Source of the DNA: Cyanoderma ruficeps
Lineage: Eukaryota; Chordata; Aves; Passeriformes; Timaliidae
Length of the DNA stretch: 64,000 bases
Direction: 5' to 3'
NCBI GenBank assembly: GCA_008694505.1
Contig: VZDJ01000116.1
Location: 20,263,716 to 20,327,715, forward strand
Shown: positions 38,481-51,203 of the stretch, piece after piece
Layout: every line of letters begins with the position of its first letter
How positions within the stretch are numbered: position 1 is the stretch's first letter
Program-made: the position numbers and the translations under genes
Notes under the pieces: model-generated
The model's input: only the letters and a program-made list of their open reading frames with translations
What the model was told of the DNA's origin: nothing
Database searches by the model: none

Positions 38481-40885
38481 TTTTGTTGACAAGGGCAAGC
38501 TTCCTCTTTCTGCATTTTATCTGTCTAACATTTACATATCTCAGCCCAGCTGAGAGAGCTGATCCCAGAGGCACTGCAAGCACCAGAGGCCAATTCGTGC
38601 GAGTTGCAGGGGGGTCAAAGGTGATTGTCCCCAGGGGTGAGACCCCCCCAGCTTCCAGCCAGCCCCAGGGAGCCCCCAACATGCCTGCCAGGGAGCAGGG
38701 ACCTCACCACTTGAGCTGCCTCTCTCCTGCAGAGATTCTTCAGCATTTACCATGGGTGAGCTCTTCAGACCCTCTGCTCAGCTATGTGCCTCCCTGGAAA
38801 ACGTGAAAGCTTGATATCCTCAATCCCTCTGAAATCTGGCTGAGACAAACTTCAGCAATCAGGACAGATCTGCTTTTGGAAACAAGACAAGAATGGTGTA
38901 TGAACTAAATGAGAACATAGTCTTCTTTAGAGAAGGATTTTATTTTGTTGATGACATTTTCATTCTGGGACAACAGAAGGGGATAACCTAAATAATCTCA
39001 CACCTCTATAATGATGTTTGCTATACAGCCTGCAATGAGTCAGGATGGCATCTGCCATTACGCTGAATGGGCCACAAACAGGCCTTGCTTTCCTTATACA
39101 TGTTCCTTGTACAGGGACATCAGGGACAGAAATTGGCTTTTTATTAGACCCACTGACAGAGCTGAAAAACACCAAACATGCCTTGTGAGGAGGATCAAAG
39201 CCTTCTCCGCTCCTCCAGTCATATCAGTTAGGTTACCAAAAGTTAAGGCCTGCCCTTGCAGTCCTTGTCATGGTTACAGTAGCTCTAGAAGTCTTTTACA
39301 AATGCTGATTTTGAGACACCCTGTAAATCTGACATAGATTAAAGTGGGCTTAAAGCAAAAACTATACCCACTTCTGTTACAAAATGTGAAAGATGGGTTC
39401 ACTGCATCCCAGCTAGAAAAAATATCTTGGCAGCACAGTGCCTAAATTATTTCACTTCTATAAACACAAAATAAATAGGTAGGTGAAGCTGCATTGAGAA
39501 CTGAGTAACTGCAGAGCAAAGCTATAAGAATTTTCAACCTTAAACACAAAACCTGTTGAATTTTAACCCCAGAAAAATCTGTCCCATTGTAGTCTAAATT
39601 TTTGGGAGAAAAATAATTTCAAAATAATTGTATTTAAAGAAAAGGAAAATGTTTGGTTGGACCAAGGCACTCAAACTTTGTATCTGTTTGAGTGATCAGA
39701 GTGAGCCCCATCACTTTTTCATCATTCATTTCAGGTTATTTGCCCTCCTTGGACTACAAGCCCCATGAGGCACTGAGATGCAGCTTTGCATAACTTGAGC
39801 ATGGACTTACAGCACAAAATATGGTGCCAGCACAGGCAGAAAGACTACCAATAACCAAATCCCAATGTGCCAATGCACTCAAACAAATTCTGTCAGTCAG
39901 CGACAGTCAAAACATCTTGGAATAAAACATGCGGAAACAATGCAACTTGACATTTATAGATCAATAGATGTTTGTTTTCCAGAAGTTTTGATCTTTTAAT
40001 TTTTCATCCCAATTTGTGATTAAAACAAATGTCTAAATATCAGAATTCCTCAAGGGAAACTGCATTTTTTCAATCTTCTTCAACAATAAGGCCAAACTTT
40101 TCTTCCTTATCCACAGAAAGTTGTAGATATGTAGATGGGATCAGAATTCCCTTCCTGTTGCTCAGGTAGAAATCTGAGTACATATGCAGAAGGCTTCACA
40201 GATTTCCAAGCAATTTCCAGACTTCTCCTTTCCAACAAAGCTTGAACCCAGTCCAGGTCAAAACTAGGTCTGAGATGCAGGAGGAGCAGAAGTTTCCATA
40301 TTTCTTGGCTTTTTTTCCTCTTGCAAATGTCACTGCTGAGGAGCTGCTGCAGGAAGAGGAGCTGTCTGCAGGCACAGCCCAGGTGCCAAGGTCCCCAGCA
40401 CAATCTGGGCACTGCACTGCAACCAAATCCATCCTGCTCTTTCTACCTCCAGCTGGACTGAGGGCTGGCTTCCTCAGCAAACTCTGTGTGTTAGAGGAAA
40501 GCCTTCTGCTTTAAAACTAGATTAGTTCTGCTTTACTGAACATCCAAAATTTATGATATTTAGCATGCTGAAATTCTATTGCCTTTAACCATCATATTAT
40601 AAGCATATGAAGTTTCAGCAAAACTAAGGGAAAACTGTTTATTCTAAGAAATGCTTGGGTTGGCAATCCAATAAACTCTCTAACAAGTTGCAAATGTAAG
40701 CCATCACTGGACCACAACCAACAGTGTGATTATCTCAGTGTGTACCTCAGCTCTTTATCACTGCACAGTGACCCTGTGACGCACAGGGGAGACCAACCAC
40801 CTGAGGGATGGGACTGCAAGGCTGGTCCTCAAGAAATGAACCTTCAGTGATGCAGTGCTCAATTGCTTTCATTTTTCATTTCTGC
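38481..40885. other. Non-coding DNA with a GC-richer patch at 38.5-38.8 kb
   Basis: The GC-richer patch has open frames of 92, 107 and 70 codons on both strands that overlap and carry no domain. The rest is ordinary AT-rich DNA. Frames near 40.1-40.5 kb also overlap on both strands and are unassigned. Confidence 0.5.
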
Positions 40886-40889
40886 CCTG

Positions 40890-40983
<94 letters not shown>
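40890..40983. repeat. Two-part microsatellite (ATC)21 then (ATT)10
   Basis: Twenty-one perfect ATC units (40891-40953) change without interruption to ten perfect ATT units (40954-40983). Both blocks are pure, so the locus is likely young and length-variable. The plus-strand frame across it (40808-41140) encodes runs of Ser then Leu, which is only the repeat translated. Just downstream, 'gtgctgtagaggtgctgtac' faintly recalls the antisense 3' end of the 'tttgtacagcacct' SINE type. That SINE ends in (AAT)n, so the ATT block may have started as that tail. Confidence 0.95.
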
Positions 40984-40985
<2 letters not shown>

Positions 40986-40989
40986 GGTT

Positions 40990-43520
40990 TGTTTGTTGTA
41001 ACAAAAAATCCATTAAAGATGAGTGTGCTGTAGAGGTGCTGTACAAGACATCTTGGAATTTTTCTCCAGCTCATGTTAACGTGTCCAAAAGTTTAGGGAG
41101 CGTGCAATGTCATCTCATTTTTTTCTCAACCATCCCTTAAAACAAGATTCTCAGTTTCTCGTTGGGAAGAAAGTTCTAATTGTTATGGTGTCAGAAAATG
41201 ATTTAGTTTCCCTGCATATACTGTGCAATGTGTGGTAGGAGATGAGAAAAAATCCACAACCAACTAAATCTTCCTATATACAAAATTAATTCAAGCATTG
41301 ACTGGAAACAATTATTTTCTCTAGCCTGAAAAGGTTTCTGGATGAACTGCTTTTTATGTTTAACACCTTCCAGGGCTGTGCTCAGACATTCTTCATACCA
41401 CATGTACAGTGAACATAAAAGACCTTCGCTATCTTCCACCAGCTTTACACTAGATAAAATCCGCTGGCTTTAATGAAGATGCACCTTTTTTTATATCTAT
41501 GTAAGTAAAAAGAGAACCAGATCCTCTCAGTGAAAATGTCAGCTTGCTAATGGTGTTCATTTTTACTTAGAAATAATGAGGAGAAATACCTGGCACAGAA
41601 TTTCCCTGGCATAAGGAATAGTGCATAACAATGAGATTCATCTCGAGCATTTCGACCCTTCCAGAGGATGTATTCCGTCACCTTACACAGTAGATACAGA
41701 AAGGGATGCCCATGAGGAATCCAATCCCGTTTAAGTGTCTGTCCTGGGATGGGATAAATCCTCACTGGAAATATTTCTCCCTGGCTCCATTGACTGTAAA
41801 GGAAATCTTTATTAGCAGCTGAGGATAGAAGACTGAGTTGACATCAATCCCATCACTGGTCCCTGCGTTTGTTAAAGACCTGCAAAGCTGCAAATGTTCA
41901 GCTCCATTATGAGACAGTGTTTCAGCCATTCAGCCTACACAGTGAGCCCAGTCAGGGAACCTGCACAGCACTCCAGCTAAGGAGACAAGGAAGAGCTCTC
42001 TATTCTCTTCTCTGCCAGAAACACTCTCTAAAGACCCAGCACCAACAGCTTTGTGAGCAATTTTTTTCATTAAAAATGAAAAATAAAATCAAAATATTTG
42101 TTTAGTTGATCCCAGACATTGTTTTTCTTAACAAGCTGTCTGGTGAAGAACAATATTTTGTTTACCAAGATAATGAATAATTTGTTTCATGTTATTTGCT
42201 TTACATTTTTAAGGTTTTAAGTTAAACAGTCAGGATTGTTTCCATCATGTTGAAAATTCGATGCCTTCTGTGCATAACAAAACAAACATTTTTGTTCCTT
42301 TTTTACCCAAAACAATCCTCAACCAAATAGAAATAATTTGGTTTGCATGAAGTTTCCGTTTTCAACAAGGCAATTATTCATCCAAAGAAACTCAAAACAT
42401 GAGGATCATTAACTAATTACAGCTTGTGATATCCCCACTGAAGTGGTAAGAGGACACTTTCCATGTTATTAAATTCTGGCCAGGATGAAATCAATGTACT
42501 TGCAAAGGCTGATGAAGCACCAAGTCTTCTGAACGTGACCCTAAGCGACATATTCAGAGGCATCAATTTTCTGAACAGAGTGGATGCTTTCTTTTTACCT
42601 TAATTAAGACCACTGTGCGTTGCCTAATGCCTAATGTGTTTAATAATGTTGCACTCCAGTGACATGTGGTGAGAAAAGGGCTCTGAGTTCACAGAGATTG
42701 TGTAGCTTCATGTCACTGGCAGCAGCTACTCATTCATCCACTAAACATTCTACAATGTTCTTAAAGGCATCTCGTCTTGGCTGTGTCTGACATGCAGGGA
42801 CAAAGTGATCCAGAAGAAGAGAAAAGATACTTTCAGCTTGGAAATCGATGTGAGTGCTATTTTTCACATCAGAAGCAGCCCATGAGAAGGGCCTTTCATC
42901 ATAAGGGAAAGTGGTTATCAGAAGAAAAGGATCATGCAGTGCCACCACTCATCACCCCAGCTTACAGAAGTGTGGAGCCTCACAGGGAGCCTTTTTGCTG
43001 ATGAGGGGTAGGAAAACACATAAGTCACATTTCCAGCAAGATATAAATCATAAATCACAAATAGGTGTCTAGTCTGTGGTTCCTTAGGCATCAGTATCCT
43101 CTCCTTCACACTGAGAAGGTTCTTACATGTTTCTAAATTCTGAACAAGTCTTAAAAATCTTTAGGTTTGATCCCCCAAACCTCTGTCAGCTCATCTGTTG
43201 TCTAAATCTGCCAGATCTTACCACTCCCTAGTAAGTTTTCTTTTAGAGTCAGGAAATCAAGACCTTAAATCAAATTTCTCTGAGCTGACTTTTTTTGCAT
43301 GTTCCCTCTGTTCCATGCTTGAATAATTCTGAGCAAAACATTTACTGCTGAGGTCTGCACCATATAACTTGACCATTGAAGTGGTGATGCAGAAGACAGA
43401 GGAAAAGATATACTGGGTTAATGAACCATTCCCACATCTATGCTTTCTGCAAAAAAAACCTTTCAAGTGTAAATTATTGAGGTTTCATCTGTGTCATTCT
43501 ATTTGTCAGAAGACCTAGTC
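40990..43520. other. Unique non-coding DNA
   Basis: No confident gene or repeat beyond the possible SINE hint at 41015-41060. The stretch 42420-42960 is evenly complex with open frames on both strands (72 codons minus at 42730-42948, 74 codons plus at 42777-43001). It resembles no family I know. Confidence 0.5.
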
Positions 43521-43524
43521 CTTC

Positions 43525-43588
43525 CAAATATTTCACCACTGGGGTTTGATGTTATAAACATCAAATATTTCACCACTGGGGTATGATG
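43525..43588. repeat. Direct 37-bp tandem duplication
   Basis: A unit beginning 'caaatatttcaccactgggg' at 43525 recurs at 43562; the second copy is partial and differs slightly after 'ggggt'. Two copies only. Confidence 0.88.
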
Positions 43589-43589
43589 G

Positions 43590-45600
43590 AGTCACAGGGA
43601 AAGTTTTGGAGTTCAAGATTTCAAGAGGTCCTGAACACTAGCAGATATCTTTCCGCCTTCCCTCAAAAATTCTATGCCCAAGAACAGCTCCTCTGACTTG
43701 TGTGCTGAATTAGAGCTCAACATTTAAAGAAAAAAAATATGGACTAAACAGTATTATATGCAGAGACAGTTCTATCCAGCCTGTCATGATCTTCACATGT
43801 TAAATTTATCCCAAAACCTATTTTCCAACTGATTGATGTGTACTTTAGTTGTGTGTAAGACTGATAAGCAAAACCAAATTATTTTGTATATCATATTGGT
43901 CAACTATTTGTATTTCTGATAATGATTGCTTTCTGTTTGTTTTTCTCCGTGTACATGATCAAAGGCTATCAGAGAGATAGCTTGGGGGTAGAAGAGGCAA
44001 ATCTTCATAAGTATTTTTAGCTTCAGCAGAAATATATGACATTGTGTTGAATATTTTTCATTTATTTAATGAGAAATCAGAAGGCATTGCCAGCCAGATG
44101 CTTTCATTATGATCTGTGTTGCAAACACTTGAGTTTGCCAGCCTGAGAATTAGATGCTGCTACTTGAAGAATCCTGCTAAGAAGTACAATAGTTTGTCCT
44201 GCCACAATGGACTTCTTTCAAGAAGTGAATGTAAAAATAGATGTTTTGTCAAAGAAGTACACTGCAGTCATAGAACAGAGAAGGACACAAATACTTCTGT
44301 GAAGTGTTTTACTGAATACAAGGTTGGAGACTGAATACTTGGTTTGGATGAGAGGCTCAAGAGTGGGCTATAGAGGAGAGGAGGAAGGCGTGTGCCATTG
44401 GTACCTCAAAATAATTGCTTTATGGGAGGCAGGGAGAAACTTTGACTGTACCTACATCTCATTTCACTGTCCTAGCTGGAGAAGCAGGGAAAAAGAATCA
44501 TAAATATTTTTCCATTTATCTGGTGTTTCAGAGAATTATTTGGACACAAACCAGTCTCTGTACAAGACTACGCACTCCCTGACATCTCCACTACACCTGC
44601 CAGTGAGAATGTCAATGGGGTTGGGGATTTTGCAACACATCCATGTTAGTGCCTGGGTGATAATATCAGACACATTTCTCTGCCAGCAGCTAATGGGTTT
44701 TTCAGTCATCACCATCCACATAGGTCAGTCAAACAACATTGAACCAGATGCTCAGTGCTCTTTATTGCATTGCCACTCTCAAAGCCATCTATGCTTGACT
44801 GTTTGCCAATTTTTCTTTTAATAAAAAGTCTCTTTCTTTCTGTTTGTGCAGAAATCCATCACAGAACAGAATATTATTTACAGTATACCCTGGCTACTGG
44901 CTATAGCCAAAAGTAGTGCTTAACAACAGGAGGAAAAGATCTGCCACTCTGCAGAAAGAACTACATCTAATGCCAGCCATGTAATTACTGCTCTTTCCAC
45001 CTTCAGTAAAATTTATAACCAGTACTGTCATTTAGGGTTTCATGAGGATGGACTTTCATGCTTTATGGTGAGTACATTAATAGCTTCTAACTACTGAAAT
45101 TTCTAATCATCTATATTGAAAAAAGAAATTTATTACCACACAATTATAGTCATTTTAATGTTCTACAAGCATATTATTTGCACATTTGAGTATAAGTCAT
45201 CAGTAAGTCCTTTCTAAGAAGATGACTTAAATGTAACTAAGTAATACGGTGATTCTGCAGATTGTGGGTGAACATCAGCCCTCTGGTAGCAGCCAGAAAA
45301 CTCCTGGAGGAGGGAGACTCTAGTGATGCTTTTGTCATGGAATCTGTTTTGGTTAATTTAGCAAGGATTGAGCTGGTGATATCTGGATTAAGCTACAGAT
45401 TAAACCAGTGGTTTACAGGCAATGAAGGAGGATTATGACTTCCGCAGAATGAAAAAAAAAAAGGGTAGATGTGGAGCCTGCCCTTTGCAGACAAAGTGTA
45501 TGACATTTCTTCACAAAGATAACTTGGAGGAGGGAAGATGATCTTGTTGCCGTTCTTGTTTACTGCAAAACTTCACCTGAATTGAGACATTCAGGAGCCT
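43590..45600. other. Unique non-coding DNA
   Basis: No gene is recognised. An A11 run sits at 45452-45462. The 93-codon frame at 44540-44821 has no recognisable domain. Confidence 0.5.
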
Positions 45601-45603
45601 AAT

Positions 45604-45765
45604 GTTGTTCTCCACACTGGCAGTAGAGCTGTGAGGAATCCATTCCAAACCACTGCAGAGGATGGGGCCAGCTCAGCTCAGTTGTTCAGGGCTGTGTCTA
45701 GTCAAGGTTTGAGTATCTCTAACCATGGAGAATTCACAGCTTCCTTGGACCTCTGTTCACATGGG
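45604..45765 (-). mobile_element. CR1 LINE 3' end, antisense, 5'-truncated fossil
   Basis: Read on the minus strand the order is 'gaagctgtgaattctccatg', then 'agatactcaaaccttgac', then 'tagacacagccctgaacaac', then a degraded 'tggtttggaatgg' end. Avian CR1 3' regions read '..agctgtggatgccccatcc', 'gagatactcaaaacccgac', 'tggacacggtcctgagcaac', then the 'ggttggactagatgatct' segment. The match runs about 150 bases in the right order. The terminal octamer repeat is not recognisable at the low-coordinate end, and no ORF2 part is seen upstream, so the copy is short, old and inactive. CR1 insertions typically lack target duplications, and none was found. Confidence 0.82.
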
Positions 45766-45769
45766 GGAA

Positions 45770-48265
45770 AAATATCTGAGACTCTCTCTTTCTGCAACTT
45801 CTATTCACATTCTCTTCTCTCACTGCTGGGGAGAGTCTGTCTCTGCCTCCCCTACCCCTGTCAGGCAGCTGAAGTCAGTAGTGAGGCCTTCCCCAGCAGT
45901 GAGTTTCTCCCTGAGTTTGTCCTGGGAAACACTGTTTCCCTGCTGTTTGCAGGAAGCATACGGGAGTCCATAAGGGACTTGAGGAGAACCATTTCTTTGG
46001 TTATCACCTCAAATACTCTTTCCAAGGTGGGTAGGAAATTAAGGTTGCAGTCGCCACAGCCTCCTTCCTTCAGGTGCATGAACATCAGCAGATGAACAGC
46101 CCTGAGGCTCCTGCTTTTGTTCTTCATTTCCTTTGAATAAATGCCACCTCTCCATAAAGATAACACACTGAGCCTCAGCAGTAATTTATTTCCACGTGAG
46201 ATGTCTACATCAGCTGCTGTGCAGCACCCTGCCACTGCTGGCATCCAATTATACACCTGGGCACTTTCATCTGATACCCATGTGTGGTGCAACTGGAGAC
46301 ATCTCTGTCACTTCACACAGCTTTAAGGGTTTCTGTGACACTCAGAAAATGCTGCAGCAGGATGAGGGTCCCTCACCACGGGTAGAGGAATGTGGAGGAC
46401 AAGCACTCAGCACGGGTGGATCCCTTGCACATCCCCTCCTCTCCTCCTCACTCCACAAACTCTGCCATCAGATGCTGTGGCCTGTGGCTGGATGGGAGCA
46501 GAGATGTTGAGAGATGCCACCACAACCAGGATCCCCAAGAACTTTCCCTCCTCCCCACCAGCCCTTTCCAATCTCTTGTGCTTCCAACCACAGCAGAGGC
46601 ACGCTGTACTGGGACATTGTTCAAACCACCAAGTCTCTTTGCAATTGACTGTCTCTCCAAGTCCCCTTTTGATTATCTGTCTGAAAACAAAACTCTGTAG
46701 CTAAGCATTACTTGTTTTTTATGTCACTGCTGCTGCTGTGTCAGGGCAGTGGTATTAATTTTGGACGTTACATCAAAAAAATTTCCTTTTGTGTTTCTTT
46801 CTTGCAGTCTCAAATCAAGTAAAACAAATAATGAAACTATCAGGACTGAAGAAAGGAACAAAGTATTAGGCTTTTTATTACTTACAAAATTTATTTCACT
46901 GCTGTTTCAGCTTGCTCCCATCCTTGCCAAAAGGCAAACATCTGGATATATTTTATGGAAACAAATTATTGGGCTTCTGTGGCCACATCATTGTGCTGCA
47001 GAGCATAGGGCCTTAAAAGTCTGCAGCACCTTTACACGCATTTCAAAAGTACAAATAAGGAACAGAAGGATTTTTACATGGTGCTGATTTTATGTGCAAC
47101 ACTGTCACTTCTAAATGTATGCTCACCATGCCCTTGCAGCTCAGTACACTTGGTGAATTTGTCAAAAGATGCCAGGAAAAGGCCATTTGCAGCCCATCTC
47201 TGTTTCAGTGATATTTGTGATAGCTTCACAGCCACAATTTTGCTGTGAGGTGTAGTTTTTTGGGTCTTTTTTTTTTTCACTTGGGAGGTGTTAAACAACT
47301 GTTTCTTTATAAATTTTATTGCTTTTGGAGGGCAGAAATTTTAAAAAAACCTTGAAAAATAAAATTTTCCTATTCCCTTGAGCAATAATTGATTTTTTCA
47401 CTTCACTAAAATGCTTAAGGCTTTACCTCTTTATCTGAAATTACTCTGGGAAATCATCTCCAAAATTAGCTTGGGATGGGAAAATCAGGTTGTCTGCAAT
47501 CTCAAGCACATCTTGTGCTCCCCTTAGCTGTTATTTGAAGCAAGATCTGAGCCAACACTTGCTGTCTGCTAATGGAGTTACTCCATGCAAACACTGTTTA
47601 TTTGCATAGACATCTGGATTACCAGAAGATGGGGTTTAAATTTGGACTGACAGAACACACATGTGCACACACCCTAAATTTTCCAACATCATAGTGTATA
47701 CAGTGGGATCTAAAAAATGAAAAATATCAGATCCAAAATTCTTACATTACTCCTGAATTAGGTTTGAGTGGATTTTTATTGTCTGGGAACTTGCAATATT
47801 GCAAAAGGAATAACCAGGGAAAAGAAAGAAAGAAAATCTCTTTAAAGGAAATATATAAGTTGAAGCTGAGACAAAAATATTCATCTTTATTCAGAAACAC
47901 CACATGCACCTCCCTGCTCCCACTTTCATACAGTAAACTTGCTTTTAAGGCAGTAACGTGCAGAAAAATACATGCAAATTTCTGAAAGGTTGAATGCAGT
48001 GTTTCATTGTACTGGCTACAGCCAAAATAGTGTGATTGGACTGACCTTTAGAGCAGACTCACATCAGCATGAACATCAAATAGAAACTTTTTTGTCTTGC
48101 GCAGGATGTTTAAGGATAATCCATTTCCCCTACCCAAACATATTGATCCCTTCTTCTTTCCTGGTGAACAAACAAGTGTCCTCTGTCTTTGCAAAACACA
48201 CATTAACCTTCTTCTTCTGCGTGTGAGTGACCACAAATACAAGCATAAACACCACTTTTAAGTAC
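45770..48265. other. Non-coding DNA with a GC-richer patch near 46.35-46.65 kb
   Basis: Open frames of 104, 102, 104 and 70 codons overlap on both strands in the GC-richer patch, which is the pattern of chance frames. The 154-codon plus frame at 45631-46095 begins inside the antisense CR1 fossil, so its first part is repeat-derived. No host gene is recognised. Confidence 0.5.
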
Positions 48266-48268
48266 ATA

Positions 48269-48326
48269 AATATATATTGTCTGCCATATGTGTATATGTG
48301 CATGCCTCTGTGTGAGTGTGTGTGCA
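48269..48326. repeat. Interrupted TA/TG microsatellite
   Basis: TA units, then mixed 'tatgtgtatatgtg', then 'gtgtgagtgtgtgtgc'. It is impure and probably old. Confidence 0.8.
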
Positions 48327-48329
48327 ATG

Positions 48330-51170
48330 TTTGCATTGGTGAAATTCTGTGTCACTTCAAAAAGGTGTCTGACCCTTTAAGAAATCACAGAACTGAATAT
48401 TTCTTGGATGGTACCACTTTTTTCTGCAGTACAAACCATGGTAGTATCCTGAGCCAGCAGCAGAACAGGGAGCCTCATGGGCAGAGGAGTTTCACAATTG
48501 GCTCGGTCCACCCCAACAGGCCACTGCCTTCTCCAGAGATGGTCAGGAGAGGGGTCATCCCAGGTTCTATGTGACAAAGGGACATGAGCCAGGGGAACTG
48601 CCACCTCCCAGGAAAATCTATCTGGAGAAAGAACTGTGTTGACAAGCCAGCAGTCACAGCCAGAGCAGCTTTTCATGCCCATGTCCCAGCCAGGGCAATC
48701 AGAAAAGTGTTTGGATCTGCAGCTCACATGGTTGTGCCAGCTTGGCCTGGCCAAGGGGTCCTGGCATCCACAGGCAGAAGAAGGAAACTGAACCACCCCA
48801 GGCAAACCACAGCACAGTGCTGCTCCCTGCCTGATGGTTAAGTCTAAGGTTACTAATTAACATCTCCTTATTACAGACCCATGCAAGAGGTCCCAGCAAA
48901 ACTTAATTTGAAGACTTGAGGTAAAGGGAGAAGCGATGCAGATTTATTGCTTTGAAAATTGTATTTTAGAGGAATTAAACGTTGGAAAATGTCAAGAGCT
49001 CAAAATTAAGTGTTTGAAATTATCTTTTTATGTATTTATTTACTGCTTATTGGTTCAATAAAAAAAAAGCACATCAAGAGTTTGATTTTTTTCATTCCAT
49101 CTTAAAAGAGGGAAAATTTCTCATCTCTCAAATTCTCCAAGGCTGAAATAATGCTTTTTTTTTGAGGTTTGGCTGAGCAAGGGTCATTGCTGATTTCCCA
49201 TGTTAGTTTCCATGGATTCTTCACATTAATATATCACACATCCATCCACTGCTATGCATAAAAAGTTCTTGAAAGAACAGGGTGCCTTAGTGCTCTCTGT
49301 GTATGTATGCACAGTGATAATGCACCAGTCAGCAGAGAGAAAGGCTTTGCAAATTGAGACAAGATATTGACACCTTAGTATAAGGAATAAATGATTTTAT
49401 TCTAGACCAGACTTACAAGCTTTGATCTCACTTTCAGTGGATGATCAAAGCTGGACGCCAGCTCCACCTTTGGTAGTCAGACCAAATCTATCTAACACAA
49501 ATAGAGTGTGTCAAGTGTCCACCAAAGTCCTGAGGCCCCAAAGAGCCAAATTCTTTTTCACAGGACAAATATGCTGTGTGCAACCAGGTCACCTTCACTC
49601 CCCTTCTGAGCCTGGAGTCTTTAAAAAGCTAAGGGGTCTTATCCAAAAAACGGGAAACTGTAAATTATATTGTGTCATACAAGCAAAGCAGAGTAAGTCA
49701 AGGATGGTTTTAATGTCTAAGGGGTGTTTGTAGTGATGGAGAAATGGCCTCTTCAGTCAATCTATTTCTAGAAGTGCACAGAACAGATAATTTTTCTAGC
49801 ACTATTATGACCCCTTTTATAAGCACAAAATTTCCACAAGTTTATGCCTCAAAAGCCGCTTGCCATCACACATTCAGATATCTTCTCAGGTGCAGCAAGA
49901 CCACTGGCAACCTCTCTTCCAGGGACGCCCCATCACAGCACTGAAAAGATTTTGTATAATTGGAAAACTAGTCAATCGCAAAGAGGTGTCAGTGGGCGAT
50001 GGTACAGGGAGATACAGTTCTCTTATCTCACTGTTTGCAAACCTGTCCTGGCTCTCAACAAAGGATTTACCAGTCTCAGTGGTGGAGGAAAAGATAGCTT
50101 TGAAACGTGTCTGAACAACAGCATGCAGAGGGCTCTGGTAGTGAGCTGGGCTGAATCCACCAGCTGTTCATACTATTTAACTCTCCAAGCTAATTCAATA
50201 CAAAGCCCTGCTACATCTTAAAAAGCAAGTACCCATTAAGAGAGCTCATGGGGAAAAATTAATTTACCACTTACACTGATCAATAACATACTAATTCTAA
50301 CCTCGCTGGCAGTGGACTTTACTATGATTTATGGTCAATCATTTGAACTTTCATTCCTCCAGAGTTAGAGCTATGATCAAAAAAAAAAGGTAGATTTTCA
50401 GTGGGCAGTAATTTAAACATTTAACCATTACACAAAGGTTTAATATTAGTGGTATTTGTCTTGGATTTGTCATGAGAATGTTACAAACTCTCAAAAACAT
50501 GGTCCATGCTTTCCTTTCTTCCATTACAGGAAAGAAACTGCTTGCATCCAGTCTGTACCAAAGGCAGGTCATCTCCTGACCTGTTCCTTGTAGTGGCTTC
50601 CTATCACACCTTTCTTAGAAATCAGGTTCACGACTTCCAGACAGTGCATATACTGCTATCTGACCTGTCTGTTGGCAGATGCAAAAAGAATTACTCTGGC
50701 ATGCCAGAGGCTGAGCTGCAGCAAGTGTCATCAAGATTAATGACTTCATCATGCCAAGCTGGACAAATCAATCAGAGTCCTTGAAGGCAGTGAGAAAGAG
50801 CAGACCCCATTACCCATCCAACCCATCTGTCAGCATGAGCTCCAGACACTGCTCAGCACTGGCTGAGGATGGACTCCACACCTCACTGCTGCCCTCACTC
50901 CTGAGACACCCTGCAAATGCCACTGTCCCTGCACAATTACCTGTGCCAGGTACTTTGCATAGCTCCATCCCAGCCACCCATATGAGTGTGACCAGCTGAA
51001 TTGCCCTCACCACAATTAGACTTTCTAGGAAATTTTTGCTTTGATTGAGATAGCTCTCAGTGTGTGCCATCTACATTCCTTTCAATGGAAATCAGCCAAA
51101 GAAGCATATTTCTGTGGGCACCTAAAGGGTGAAAGACCTTATGTTAGCTGAGCAAGTGCTAAGGGACACT
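48330..51170. other. Non-coding DNA, GC-richer patch at 48.43-48.85 kb
   Basis: A 142-codon minus frame (48377-48805) and a 115-codon plus frame (48227-48574) occupy the GC-richer patch together with other frames. None shows a domain. The remainder is ordinary AT-rich unique DNA. Confidence 0.5.
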
Positions 51171-51175
51171 AAAAC

Positions 51176-51203
51176 GGGGGGGGGAAAAAGAAAGAAAGAA
51201 AGC
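51176..51203. repeat. G9 run followed by GAAA-type units
   Basis: Nine G residues (51176-51184) lead into an A-rich stretch with three GAAA-like units. It is a small simple-sequence site and a possible sequencing or assembly weak point. Confidence 0.8.

Noticed and set aside
38714..38760. An acceptor-like 'tctctcctgcag' and a 'gtgag' donor bracket 23 bases.
   Set aside because: Too short, and no neighbouring exon or conserved peptide supports it.
38920..38995. The plus frame reads 'FYFVDDIFILG', like the YxDD box of a reverse transcriptase.
   Set aside because: Only the one box matches. No other RT motifs are seen in any frame nearby, the reading stops soon after, and a short AT-rich box of this kind is expected by chance.
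40808..41140. An open frame with long Ser and Leu runs.
   Set aside because: It is the translation of the (ATC)n(ATT)n microsatellite.
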